From: CAWBNS01 sp964445105
GTDB taxonomy: Bacteria; Chlamydiota; Chlamydiia; Chlamydiales; JAJFMA01
NCBI GenBank assembly: GCA_964445105.1
Contig: CAYUJS010000011.1
Span: 1-44,643 of the forward strand
DNA: 44,643 nt
Direction of reading: 5' to 3'
A program made the translations under genes and the position numbers. Positions 32,084 to 41,081 of this stretch are shown piece after piece (position 1 is the first letter of the stretch; every line of letters starts with the position of its first letter). The notes below the pieces were generated by a model that did no database searches, was not told the origin of the DNA, and worked only from the letters and a program-made list of their open reading frames with translations.

Positions 32084-32746
32084 CTAATGCTGGAAGGCTA
32101 CCCTTCTTGCGCGGGGCTTGCCGAGAGGGTTTCCTCTGGTGGGCTCGGCTGAACGGGGGGTGGCCAACGCGTCTGCGTCGGCTGGCTTAAGATCGGCGGT
32201 TTTTGGTTTGGATTCAGCGCTTGTAGGCTTTTCCTCAAACTTAAGGACTTCGAACTCTTCTGCAAGATCTCGCATAGATTCTGGACTCTGGAGCCCTTGC
32301 GCCGATTTAGGGCTCTCATCGTAATCCAGTGCAAAAAGCCCTAGCAGGCGCTCTTGCATGGCTGCTACTACAGTTGGTACAAACAGGGCAGGCCATAAAG
32401 GAACACTACGCCACTGCTGTTTCCATTTAACAGGCAGGCATAATCCTAATAAGGCGATTGCGGCGAAGTGGGCGGTAGCGCGAGTGGCGTGTTTTGCGAT
32501 TACCTTCCACTCGTTTTCAGAAGGAACAGTTCCCTGGTAATAGAGATTACCAAGTCGGCTATAGCTTTTCATAAAAACCGCTTTTACTTGTTGAGATCCG
32601 TCTGCAAGCGGAGCTATAAACGCAGCCTGAGCCGCTAACAGAACCTTGGACAGCGGGCTTTCGCTTTGCGATTTTTTAATTTGATTGCAGGTGAAAAGTG
32701 TCCATGAACTATTTTCCCTGTCTGCGGGCTTGTATTCTATACGCAT
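32084..32746 (-). CDS. Hypothetical protein with two membrane segments
   Basis: A 220-residue protein from ATG 32746. Residues 90-135 hold two hydrophobic segments (ATAHFAAIALLGLCLPV and LWPALFVPTVVAAM) split by a basic-aromatic turn (KWKQQWRS). The C-terminal 70 residues are low-complexity, rich in Pro, Ala, Lys and Ser (EEKPTSAESKPKTADLKP). A bilobed hydrophobic hairpin of this kind is the hallmark of chlamydial inclusion-membrane (Inc) proteins, so an Inc-like role is possible. Divergent from pknD. Confidence 0.65.
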   Translation of the reverse strand: MRIEYKPADRENSSWTLFTCNQIKKSQSESPLSKVLLAAQAAFIAPLADGSQQVKAVFMKSYSRLGNLYYQGTVPSENEWKVIAKHATRATAHFAAIALLGLCLPVKWKQQWRSVPLWPALFVPTVVAAMQERLLGLFALDYDESPKSAQGLQSPESMRDLAEEFEVLKFEEKPTSAESKPKTADLKPADADALATPRSAEPTRGNPLGKPRARRVAFQH

Positions 32747-32916
32747 TTGTCAGTCCTAACTTTAAGCTTTAAGTAATGCCAAAAAATATCCAAAACAAGA
32801 ACAAGATATAGCCGCTAAAATTTAAAATCAAGCGCCATTAAATTTAAAAATATTTTTTACCATAGGCTGGTTTTTTACCATCTCAACTATTGCATTCTTC
32901 CACCGCATTTGATTTG

Positions 32917-35900
32917 ATGTCGCCTATTATGGATCGAGTTCAAGAATCACAGTATCTTTCAAGAGGGGAGTTGCGCTGTCCATCTTGCAAATCATGGGTA
33001 CCAGTTCCGCCGCAAGAGGACCAGCAGCACGCTTTTTATTGCATACAATGCGGCTCGCCTCTTTCGAAAAGCACTTCGGACACGCTTTCGATGGGTCACG
33101 GCTCCACTGTTTATTTATCATCTGCAGGCGACCGCACAGCTGCATTGATCCGCGGCCACGCGCCTACTAAAGAGGAGATCAAATTTGCTATCGGCCCCTA
33201 CCAAATCTTGCGCAGTATTGGCAAGGGCGGAATGGGCGAAGTCTTTTTGGCCTATGACACCAGCTGCGGGCGCAGAATAGCCCTTAAACGCATACGTGAA
33301 GACCTTGTAGATATGCCTTCGCTGCGTAATCGTTTCCTTAAAGAGGCCCGGATCACCAGCCAACTGACGCACCCGGCCATCATTCCTATCTATTCGATAC
33401 ATGCTTCTGAAGAGCTTATCTACTACACGATGCCCTATGTCGAGGGGGAAACATTACGTCAGATCATCCGCACCACAAGAGAGCAGATGAAGGATGGAAA
33501 GCCTCTGCATCATCTCGGCGGATCGATTCCCTCGTTAGTGCGTATCTTCATCTCCGTCTGTCAAGCTGTTGCCTATGCGCATTCGAAAGATGTGTTGCAT
33601 CGCGATTTAAAGCCTGAAAATATTATTATCGGACCATACGGCGAGGTGATGATCCTTGACTGGGGATTGGCTAAGCTACTAGCCGCTTCGCCTTCAGATG
33701 AGGAGGCGCCGTTGCCGGTTAAACAAGCGCCAGGCGGCGCCTTAACCCACTTAGGTAAAGTCGTCGGCACGATTCCTTATATGGCTCCAGAACGCGCTTT
33801 GGGAGCACCTGCGACGGTGAGTAGCGATCTTTATTCGCTCGGTGTGATCTTCTACCAAATACTGGCCTTGCATCATCCCTTTCGGCGCCCTAGTCTGAAG
33901 GAGCTGCGCCGTAACTGGACAAAAGAACTTTTCATTGATCCAGCGCGGCGCGCCCCTTACCGGGAAGTTCCTCCGACTCTGTCACGCATCAGCCAAAAAT
34001 CCTTAATGGTCAAACCGGCTGATCGCTATCATTCTGCGGACGAACTCATCCACGATCTAGAAGTATACATAGAGGGGCGTTCAGAATGGCTTTTCATTAC
34101 CGATTTAGACACCGCTGATAAAGGCGACTGGGAGTTTCAGGAGCATGTCATGGTGGCTGATCAGATTGAGGTCACGCGCCACAGCGATACTTCCGATTGG
34201 TTTTCGCTGATGGTTTCACGGCAGTCTTTCCCTGAGAATTGTAAAATCCAGGCTACCGTACAGATCGGTTCGGCGAATGCTGGTATTGGTTTTTTGTTGA
34301 ATATGCCCGAAGCTCATAGTCGGGAGCATATTCTGGATGGTTATTGCCTTTGGATAGGCTCCGAAAAATTCTGTGACACCAAGCTGCTGCGCTCAACAGT
34401 GGAAGTCATGCAGGCACCTGAAGTTTTTCTCAAGCCCGAGGTTTGGTATCGCCTGCGCATAGAAAAAATCGAGAATAACATTTACTTCTACATCGACGAT
34501 CAACTGCAGTTTTCTTACATCAGCCACCTACCACTTGCCGGTACGCACCTTGGCTTTATGAGCCGTGATGCAAATTATATTGTCGAGCGTCTATCTGTCT
34601 ACGGAGGCAGCCAAAATTTAAAACTCAGTTGTCTGGCCGTTCCTGACGCTTTTCTCGCTTACAAAGAATATGACAAGGCTCTTGTTGAATACCGCCGCAT
34701 CGCGCACTCTTTCCCGGGCCAGACAGAAGGCAGGGAGGGACTATTTCGGGGGGGCATCACGCTGCTAGAAAAAGCGCGCTTTACCAAAGACGAAGCGGAA
34801 ATGGAAAGATTAGTCGACCAAGCGCTAGCAGAGTTCGCTAAGCTACATGCGACTCCAGGTGCACCCATGGAATATGTGGGCAAAGCTCTCGTTTACCAGA
34901 CATTACAGGACTATGAGGAGGAAGCAAAATGCTTTGAGCTAGCCTTAAGGCGTTATCCTAAACACCCGCTCGGCCCTATTTTATATGAAAAAATCGCCTA
35001 TCGCATGCATGAAAGCGCGCGCAAGAATCGCATGGCTACCTACGCATTTGTGCTACTGGTCTTGCGGCACCTGCCTGAAATCGCCGAACGACATAACGCC
35101 CAACGGCTCTTTAACCCCAAACACCGCCACTGGGAGCCGCTCTCTTTCATGGATGCGGGGGGGAGTAAAGATGACAATTTTGCCATCGCGCTCGCTTTTT
35201 GGCTCGCCAAGCCGCTCGTTTTGGGAGAGATGATCGACGAGTTCATTGCGCAAACTGAGGTAGATAGTGCCTGCCTAGGAAATGCGCTCTTTTGTCTCAT
35301 TCAACTTGGCTCGTGGAAATTCGCGCAGCAAAAACTGGCCGAAATCCGCTCTGCACTACCCGCAGCTGAACTGGTTAAACTCAAACCGACGCTTGAGCTA
35401 ATCAACATCGCCTTGATGGCTTCTGAATGTTCGCTCACCGAAAGCGTAACGCATCTGCTTGCGTTGAAGTGCGATGATCTGCAGGTCTGCGAAATGCGGC
35501 TGATCCACTATTTGATGGACAAAGCGCTGCTCAACAACGCTCCGAGCTTGGTACACGATCTCACAAACTATCTATCCGAATATGACCTATCGGCTAAAGA
35601 TCAGGCTTTAGTGGCTAGCTATCAGACTGGTGCTTACCTTGCAGAAAACGACCTGGTCAAAGCGGGGCAGCTTCTTTACGTTTTTCCGACGGAGTTGCTG
35701 AGCGACGAGCAGTGTCCCTTATACTTCATGTACGGCTGCTGGCTGCGCACCTCAGAGAGCAGTGAAATTGCCCAGGCCCACTTTTCTGGCCTTATGGAAG
35801 TACCCTACCCGCATTCGTGCAGCCTTGGGAGCTACTACCTAACGCATAAACTAGACGATCGCTGGTTCTCCAAGTCATTTCTATGGGAGCGCCGCCACCT

Positions 35901-35997
35901 CTACAAACAGCTGAGCCTCTTCTACCATTGCTCCGGTGACCTTTCCAAAGCGGAATATTTTTTAAGGAAGGCAAAGGCTGAGGTCGTGTTTGAGTGA
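32917..35997 (+). CDS. pknD: Serine/threonine-protein kinase PknD
   Basis: A kinase of about 1026 residues, a little larger than Chlamydia PknD. It starts with a four-Cys zinc-ribbon-like motif (CPSC and CIQC, 17 residues apart). The kinase domain shows GKGGMGEVFLAYD, catalytic Lys in IALKRI, LHRDLKPEN, and ILDWGLAKLL with DWG in place of DFG, then YMAPERA. After it come a beta-rich domain (around GIGFLLNMPEAHS to YCLWIGSEK) and a C-terminal half of about 450 residues made of TPR-like helices. No membrane segment, so probably cytoplasmic. It is followed by valS, as in Chlamydia (CT301-CT302 as I recall). The start is uncertain: ATG 32917, ATG 32929 and TTG 32890 all lack a ribosome site. Confidence 0.92.
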   Translation: MSPIMDRVQESQYLSRGELRCPSCKSWVPVPPQEDQQHAFYCIQCGSPLSKSTSDTLSMGHGSTVYLSSAGDRTAALIRGHAPTKEEIKFAIGPYQILRSIGKGGMGEVFLAYDTSCGRRIALKRIREDLVDMPSLRNRFLKEARITSQLTHPAIIPIYSIHASEELIYYTMPYVEGETLRQIIRTTREQMKDGKPLHHLGGSIPSLVRIFISVCQAVAYAHSKDVLHRDLKPENIIIGPYGEVMILDWGLAKLLAASPSDEEAPLPVKQAPGGALTHLGKVVGTIPYMAPERALGAPATVSSDLYSLGVIFYQILALHHPFRRPSLKELRRNWTKELFIDPARRAPYREVPPTLSRISQKSLMVKPADRYHSADELIHDLEVYIEGRSEWLFITDLDTADKGDWEFQEHVMVADQIEVTRHSDTSDWFSLMVSRQSFPENCKIQATVQIGSANAGIGFLLNMPEAHSREHILDGYCLWIGSEKFCDTKLLRSTVEVMQAPEVFLKPEVWYRLRIEKIENNIYFYIDDQLQFSYISHLPLAGTHLGFMSRDANYIVERLSVYGGSQNLKLSCLAVPDAFLAYKEYDKALVEYRRIAHSFPGQTEGREGLFRGGITLLEKARFTKDEAEMERLVDQALAEFAKLHATPGAPMEYVGKALVYQTLQDYEEEAKCFELALRRYPKHPLGPILYEKIAYRMHESARKNRMATYAFVLLVLRHLPEIAERHNAQRLFNPKHRHWEPLSFMDAGGSKDDNFAIALAFWLAKPLVLGEMIDEFIAQTEVDSACLGNALFCLIQLGSWKFAQQKLAEIRSALPAAELVKLKPTLELINIALMASECSLTESVTHLLALKCDDLQVCEMRLIHYLMDKALLNNAPSLVHDLTNYLSEYDLSAKDQALVASYQTGAYLAENDLVKAGQLLYVFPTELLSDEQCPLYFMYGCWLRTSESSEIAQAHFSGLMEVPYPHSCSLGSYYLTHKLDDRWFSKSFLWERRHLYKQLSLFYHCSGDLSKAEYFLRKAKAEVVFE

Positions 35998-36060
35998 GCG
36001 TGAAATGTAAGCTTGCGGTATCCTAGTTGCCAGAAAACTTAACAAAAAGTACGTGCCGTC

Positions 36061-38898
36061 ATGACAGAAGCAGAAAGCGAGCTACCCAAGACATTTGAAG
36101 CCGGTGAAGTGGAGAATAAGTGGTATAGCCAATGGCAAGAAAAAGGCTATTTCAAAGCTGATGCGGCAAGCGCAAAGCCCGCCTATTGCCTCGTGATGCC
36201 CCCGCCCAATGTAACAGGTGTGCTACACATGGGACACGCCCTTGTGACTACTTTGCAAGACGTGCTCGTCCGCTGGCGGCGCATGAGCGGTGATGAAGTT
36301 CTCTGGATTCCTGGCACTGACCATGCTGGCATCGCCACGCAGACGGTTGTTGAGCGCAGCCTCCACGCCAAAGAGGGCAAGCGCCGCAATGATTACTCCC
36401 GCGAAGAGTTTCTTAAACACGTTTGGGCGTGGAAAGAAAAAAGCCAGCACCAGATCATCAACCAGATCAAACGTGTGGGCTGCTCCTGCGACTGGTCTCG
36501 CCTGCGCTTTACCATGGATGCAAGTTCCAATCTCGCTGTGCGGACCATGTTTAAACGGCTGTTCGACCAAGGCCTTATCTATCAAGGCAACTATCTTGTG
36601 AACTGGGACCCCGTCACCCAAACAGCTTTGGCCGACGATGAAGTAGAATACGAAGACCGCGCCTGGTCCATGTGGCACATCCGTTACCCAGGTGTCGACG
36701 GCTCTGAAGATGTTATCATCGCAACCACGCGCCCTGAAGTACTACTCGGCGACACCGCCGTGGCAGTCTCCCCTAAGGACCCTCGCTACCAGCACCTGAT
36801 CGGTAAAAAAGTGCGCCTACCCCTGATGGACCGCCAGATCCCTATCATCGCAGATGACTATGTCGATCCGGAATTTGGTACAGGTATGGTGAAAATTACT
36901 CCCGCTCACGACCCTAACGACTACCAAATGGGTCAGCGCCATAACCTTGCCTTCATCAACGTCATGACGCCTGATGGCAAAATCAACGAAAATGGCGGTC
37001 GATTTGCCGGATTAACCATGGATGAGGCACGTGAGGCCATCGTCAAAGCCTTGCAGGAAGGGGGCTACCTCATCAAAACCACGCCCCACGTCCACCGCAT
37101 TGGCCGCTCCTATCGCTCCAAAGCCATCATCGAGCCTTATATCTCCAAACAATGGTTTGTGAAGATGGATGGCTTTGCCACCAAACTTCGCGCGGCTGTC
37201 GAATCTGGCCGCACGCGCCTTATTCCAGAAGCCTGGAACAAAGTATACTTTCATTGGATCGATAACTTGCGCGACTGGTGCATCAGCCGTCAGCTCTGGT
37301 GGGGCCATCGCATCCCCATCTGGACAAACAACGAAGACCCCACCAAACGCATTTGCTACGAAGGTGAAGGCCTACCTGCTGAGGTCGCTGCGAATCCCGA
37401 CGGCTGGACACAGGATCCCGACGTGCTCGACACCTGGTTCTCCTCTGGCTTATGGCCCATGAGTACCCTGGGATGGCCGGATGAATCTCCTGATTTTAAA
37501 AAGTTTTACCCCAACAGCCTCCTGGTTACCGGACATGACATCCTCTTCTTTTGGGTTGCGCGGATGCTTTTTATGTGCGAGCAAGGCACCGATCAATTGC
37601 CCTATCCTGAAGTATTCCTCCATGGTCTTATCTACGGAAAGTCCTACTGGCGCACGTCGAAAGATGGACATATCGCTTACGTAAACGATCAGGAAAGACT
37701 GGACTACGACCTTGGCAAACCTACGCCTCCGGATGTACAGAGCAAGTGGGAGAAAATGTCTAAAACTAAGGGCAATGTCCTTGACCCCATCGAAATCATC
37801 GAACAGTATGGCGCTGACGCTATGCGCATGGCCCTTTGCTCTTGCGCTACACAAGCGCGCCAAATCGACCTAGATCGCCGGCGCATCGAAGAGTTTAAAA
37901 ACTTTGCCAACAAGGTCTGGAACGGAGCTCGCTTTGTGATGATGAATCTCGAGGGCCTGACAGCCGCGGCTTTCAGCGAAGGGCTGTGCGATAAGCTCCT
38001 CGGGCTCGAAGATCGCTGGATTCTCTCCGTACTCAACCGCACGGTCAGAGACGTGACCAACAAGCTCGCAAAATACGCTTTTGACCAAGCAGCCGTTGAA
38101 GCATATGATTTCTTCTGGAAGGAATTTTGCGCCTTTTACGTGGAAATCACCAAGCCCATTTTATTCGGTAAGCAAGGTACACCAGCCGATCGCACGAATA
38201 AACAAAAGCTGCTCGTCATTGTACTTTGTCAGGCCCTTAGATTGCTTCACCCTATGGCGCCTTTCATTACAGAAGAGCTCTTTCAGCGACTTAGAGAACG
38301 CTTTGCTGGTTTGCAACTCAAAGAAGTCGATGTCTACACTCAAGAAGCGGTTACCGCCCTGCAAAGCCCCTTCTGCATTGTAGCGCCTTATCCTAAAGTG
38401 GTCCGCGAGCAGGATATCAACCCCGCTATCGACCTTGCCTTCGATCTCGTTGAGCGCGCTGTCTACATTATCCGCAACATCCGCGGCGAGATGAAGCTGC
38501 CGCCCTCTACCGCAACAGACCTGCATTTTTATGCGCCCGCGGGCGATCCCCACCTATCCGCCATCCAAAAAAATCAGGGCATTATACGCGCCCTCGTACG
38601 TGTACAGAACCTTGAATTACATACAGAGCTTGTCCATCTGCCTTTTGCTTCCGTCGGTGTGATAGAAACAGTAAAGATTTTCATTCCCGTGCCCGAAGAG
38701 CTCTTTCATCGCGAGCAAGCCCGTCTACTAAAAGAGCAAGAGCGGCTAACAACCGCGGTAGACAAGGCCCGCGCGCAATTGAGCAATCAAGAATTCGTAA
38801 CCAGGGCACCACCTGCGCTTGTTGAAAAGCAACAACAGGCACTCGCCCAGATCGAGCAAGAGCTCGCCTCCGTGAGGGCTAAATTAGCCAATCCTTGA
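36061..38898 (+). CDS. valS: Valine--tRNA ligase
   Basis: A 945-residue class I tRNA synthetase that attaches valine to tRNA-Val and edits mischarged threonine. The HIGH motif is in PPPNVTGVLHMGHAL near residue 45, followed by PGTDHAGIATQ. The editing-domain block IIATTRPEVLLGDTAVAV and the KMSKTKGNVLDP motif are present. The C-terminal coiled-coil arm (LLKEQERLTTAVDKARAQL) is complete. Start ATG 36061, 63 bp after pknD, without a clear ribosome site. Confidence 0.97.
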   Translation: MTEAESELPKTFEAGEVENKWYSQWQEKGYFKADAASAKPAYCLVMPPPNVTGVLHMGHALVTTLQDVLVRWRRMSGDEVLWIPGTDHAGIATQTVVERSLHAKEGKRRNDYSREEFLKHVWAWKEKSQHQIINQIKRVGCSCDWSRLRFTMDASSNLAVRTMFKRLFDQGLIYQGNYLVNWDPVTQTALADDEVEYEDRAWSMWHIRYPGVDGSEDVIIATTRPEVLLGDTAVAVSPKDPRYQHLIGKKVRLPLMDRQIPIIADDYVDPEFGTGMVKITPAHDPNDYQMGQRHNLAFINVMTPDGKINENGGRFAGLTMDEAREAIVKALQEGGYLIKTTPHVHRIGRSYRSKAIIEPYISKQWFVKMDGFATKLRAAVESGRTRLIPEAWNKVYFHWIDNLRDWCISRQLWWGHRIPIWTNNEDPTKRICYEGEGLPAEVAANPDGWTQDPDVLDTWFSSGLWPMSTLGWPDESPDFKKFYPNSLLVTGHDILFFWVARMLFMCEQGTDQLPYPEVFLHGLIYGKSYWRTSKDGHIAYVNDQERLDYDLGKPTPPDVQSKWEKMSKTKGNVLDPIEIIEQYGADAMRMALCSCATQARQIDLDRRRIEEFKNFANKVWNGARFVMMNLEGLTAAAFSEGLCDKLLGLEDRWILSVLNRTVRDVTNKLAKYAFDQAAVEAYDFFWKEFCAFYVEITKPILFGKQGTPADRTNKQKLLVIVLCQALRLLHPMAPFITEELFQRLRERFAGLQLKEVDVYTQEAVTALQSPFCIVAPYPKVVREQDINPAIDLAFDLVERAVYIIRNIRGEMKLPPSTATDLHFYAPAGDPHLSAIQKNQGIIRALVRVQNLELHTELVHLPFASVGVIETVKIFIPVPEELFHREQARLLKEQERLTTAVDKARAQLSNQEFVTRAPPALVEKQQQALAQIEQELASVRAKLANP

Positions 38899-39419
38899 GC
38901 GACCATTTGCGCGGCCTAGTAGCTTTCGGATATAATTTCAAGGGGCGTCGGAACAATAGTCAATGCCGAACCCAAAGCAAGGGAGGTCTTTACTCGCGAG
39001 GCCTAACCCTCAAAACCTAGGATCGCTAGGGAAATTTTGCTGGAAACCGCCTCGCACTCTTCGTTCGAATTCTTATCATGAATCGTAACTATTCGGGTTT
39101 GTCCCCTGCTTTGTCTCGCAAAAATGGTGACGCGAAACTGAACAGAGGATAGCGTGCGCGTAAACGTCTATTCTGCCCATGATCGGTTGCCAAAAGCTCG
39201 CCCGCTGAGACTGTATTTAAGGAGCACTTTCAGCACCAGATTTGCCAAGAGACCGACAGCTGCTCTATGCTGGAGGGGGGCTAAAAAGATGTTTTAGAGC
39301 CCAAAGTGGCAATAGTAAGTGCCTCAGGTGTATTGTGAGGGATGCTTTTCCAATTTTTTGCTAGCGCCTTATCGGCTCGCCTTTTAGTTGCATTACTGAT
39401 AGTAAAAGGAAGTTCGCAA
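38899..39419. other. Intergenic stretch, possible remnant of a gene
   Basis: No intact frame. On the plus strand, pieces such as VNVYSAHDRLPKARP (about 39160) and FKEHFQHQICQETDSC (about 39220) look protein-like in different frames, which fits a decayed gene, but I cannot name it. No RNA gene or terminator was recognised. Confidence 0.35.
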
Positions 39420-40118
39420 TTACAGCCTTTGCCCTTGGCCTTTGCTGACGGCTTCTTTTAAGCTCTTTTCTAGAATGTCTGGTGAAGGAAAGGTAATCGT
39501 GGAATAAGTAGGGTCGCGCCATAGGATCATCCTGCGCCCAGCAAAGCGCGTGCGTTGCTTGATGGGTACAGTTACTGCGGAGGCGAGTTGATAGCCGGCT
39601 AGTTCGGCTATTTTGGCGGCAAAACTTGCACATTGCCATCCTGTGAGGGCATAGCTAGTGAAATCAAACGTTTGGATAAAGTAGGCTATTTTTTCACATT
39701 GCTCTTTTGTGATGTCGAACCGCACAGCATAGGTGGGCTTGTGTCCGCCGGACCCTTGCTGGAAAAAGCCATCATCCAGACAAGACCAGAGATACCTTAC
39801 GGGGTTTTCATCGCCCGCCTCGATATAATCCATGACCCCCCTGAAGTAAGCGGGCTTGAGCGTGCCCAGCTCGCCTGAAAGCCCACCGGTCCAGTCAAAG
39901 GGGTAGCCATTTCGGTGCCCATGCAGATGAATCCAGGCGTGGCCCACATAGCCTGATTTACTGGACTGCATCGAGCGGCAGAGCGTGTAGAAATTGGCAT
40001 AGTTCAGATGCTTAGCCGCGACGAATACCGTTAAGGAGTATGCCGGTTCGGGCTGTAAAGCGTCATGGTGGTACCTGCTGCACGAACATAAGGCAACCAG
40101 CAAGATAGCCCAGCGCAT
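39420..40118 (-). CDS. Putative lipoprotein with permuted papain-like (NlpC/P60-type) fold
   Basis: A 232-residue protein with a lipoprotein-type start (MRWAILLVALCSCS). The body has GHAWIHLHGHRNGYPFDWTGG at about 57-80 and WQCASFAAKIAELAGY at about 164-180. A His block before a Cys block is the order of permuted papain-like peptidases (LRAT, YiiX, DUF4105-like), while classic NlpC/P60 has Cys first. So an envelope amidase, peptidase or acyl-transfer activity is possible but unproven. The start overlaps the fabI stop by one base (TAATG), so the two are co-translated. Confidence 0.65.
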   Translation of the reverse strand: MRWAILLVALCSCSRYHHDALQPEPAYSLTVFVAAKHLNYANFYTLCRSMQSSKSGYVGHAWIHLHGHRNGYPFDWTGGLSGELGTLKPAYFRGVMDYIEAGDENPVRYLWSCLDDGFFQQGSGGHKPTYAVRFDITKEQCEKIAYFIQTFDFTSYALTGWQCASFAAKIAELAGYQLASAVTVPIKQRTRFAGRRMILWRDPTYSTITFPSPDILEKSLKEAVSKGQGQRL

Positions 40119-41020
40119 TATCCCTGAGCAAACGAGGCGCTGTCGCTGGCTACGCCCATGGTGTTCATGCCATAATCGACGAAAATCACCGAGCCTGTAA
40201 TGGCTTGAGCCAGAGGCGATACGAGGAACGTAGCGGCATGGCCGACGTCGGGCCCGAATAGCTCTTTCTGGATAGGCGCATTGGTATTTTGGTAGGCAAT
40301 CATCGTGTCAATAAATCCGATCGCCTTGGCTGCACGGCTGCCGTAAGCCCCGGCAGAGATGGCATTGACACGCAGGCCCCATTTACGGCCTGCCTCCCAA
40401 GCTAGTGTGCGCGTATCGCTTTCTAGCGCGGCCTTGGCAGAGCTCATGCCTCCCCCGTAACCGGGAATAGTGCGGGTCGAGGCTAGATAGGTCAAAGTTA
40501 AGGCGGCACCGTCCGCGTTCATGATGGGCCCAAAATGCTGAAGCAGGCTTACGAAAGAGTAGCTACTAGAGCTGATGGCTGCCAAATAGCCTTGACGGCT
40601 AGTATCTAATAGGGGCTTTTGCACTTCTGGTCCGTTGGCCATAGAGTGGACAAGGATATCGATCTTACCAAAATCTCTCTGCACCGCCGTAGCTAGCTCT
40701 GAAACGGTATATTGAGGGACATCCTGGTAGCGTTTATTGGTAGCGATCTCTTCGGGGACATCTTCAGGTTTGTCAAATAGGGCATCGAGTGGGTAGACCT
40801 TTAGAATGTTTAGTAGGGAGCCGTCAGACAAGCGCCTAGACTCGTCAAACTTGCCTCGCTCTAACATAGTCGTAAATGTTTTGAGGAGTGGCGTCCAAGT
40901 AGCTACGATGATCTCCGCACCAGCTTCGGCCAGCGCCTTAGCAATCGCCCATCCAAATCCTCGATCATCGCCCACTCCAGCTACAAGAGCCTTCTTTCCA
41001 CGTAAATTTAGCGATAGCAC
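40118..41020 (-). CDS. fabI: Enoyl-[acyl-carrier-protein] reductase (NADH)
   Basis: A 300-residue SDR enzyme that reduces enoyl-ACP at the last step of each fatty acid elongation cycle. The N-terminus LNLRGKKALVAGVGDDRGFGWAIA is the FabI nucleotide site, and the catalytic pair is in GYGGGMSSAKAALE (Tyr-x6-Lys). I choose GTG 41020 because GGGAGGG lies four bases upstream and it gives the length usual for chlamydial FabI; the frame runs 35 codons further without a good site. Confidence 0.95.
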   Translation of the reverse strand: MLSLNLRGKKALVAGVGDDRGFGWAIAKALAEAGAEIIVATWTPLLKTFTTMLERGKFDESRRLSDGSLLNILKVYPLDALFDKPEDVPEEIATNKRYQDVPQYTVSELATAVQRDFGKIDILVHSMANGPEVQKPLLDTSRQGYLAAISSSSYSFVSLLQHFGPIMNADGAALTLTYLASTRTIPGYGGGMSSAKAALESDTRTLAWEAGRKWGLRVNAISAGAYGSRAAKAIGFIDTMIAYQNTNAPIQKELFGPDVGHAATFLVSPLAQAITGSVIFVDYGMNTMGVASDSASFAQG

Positions 41021-41081
41021 AAAACCCTCCCGGTTGAGGCGCAAGCATAGCACGAAGCGAAAATTTGGCGAATCGGATTGT

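Noticed and set aside
36223..36678. Antisense frames across valS
   Set aside because: They lie opposite highly conserved synthetase motifs, with no ribosome site or coherent domain.
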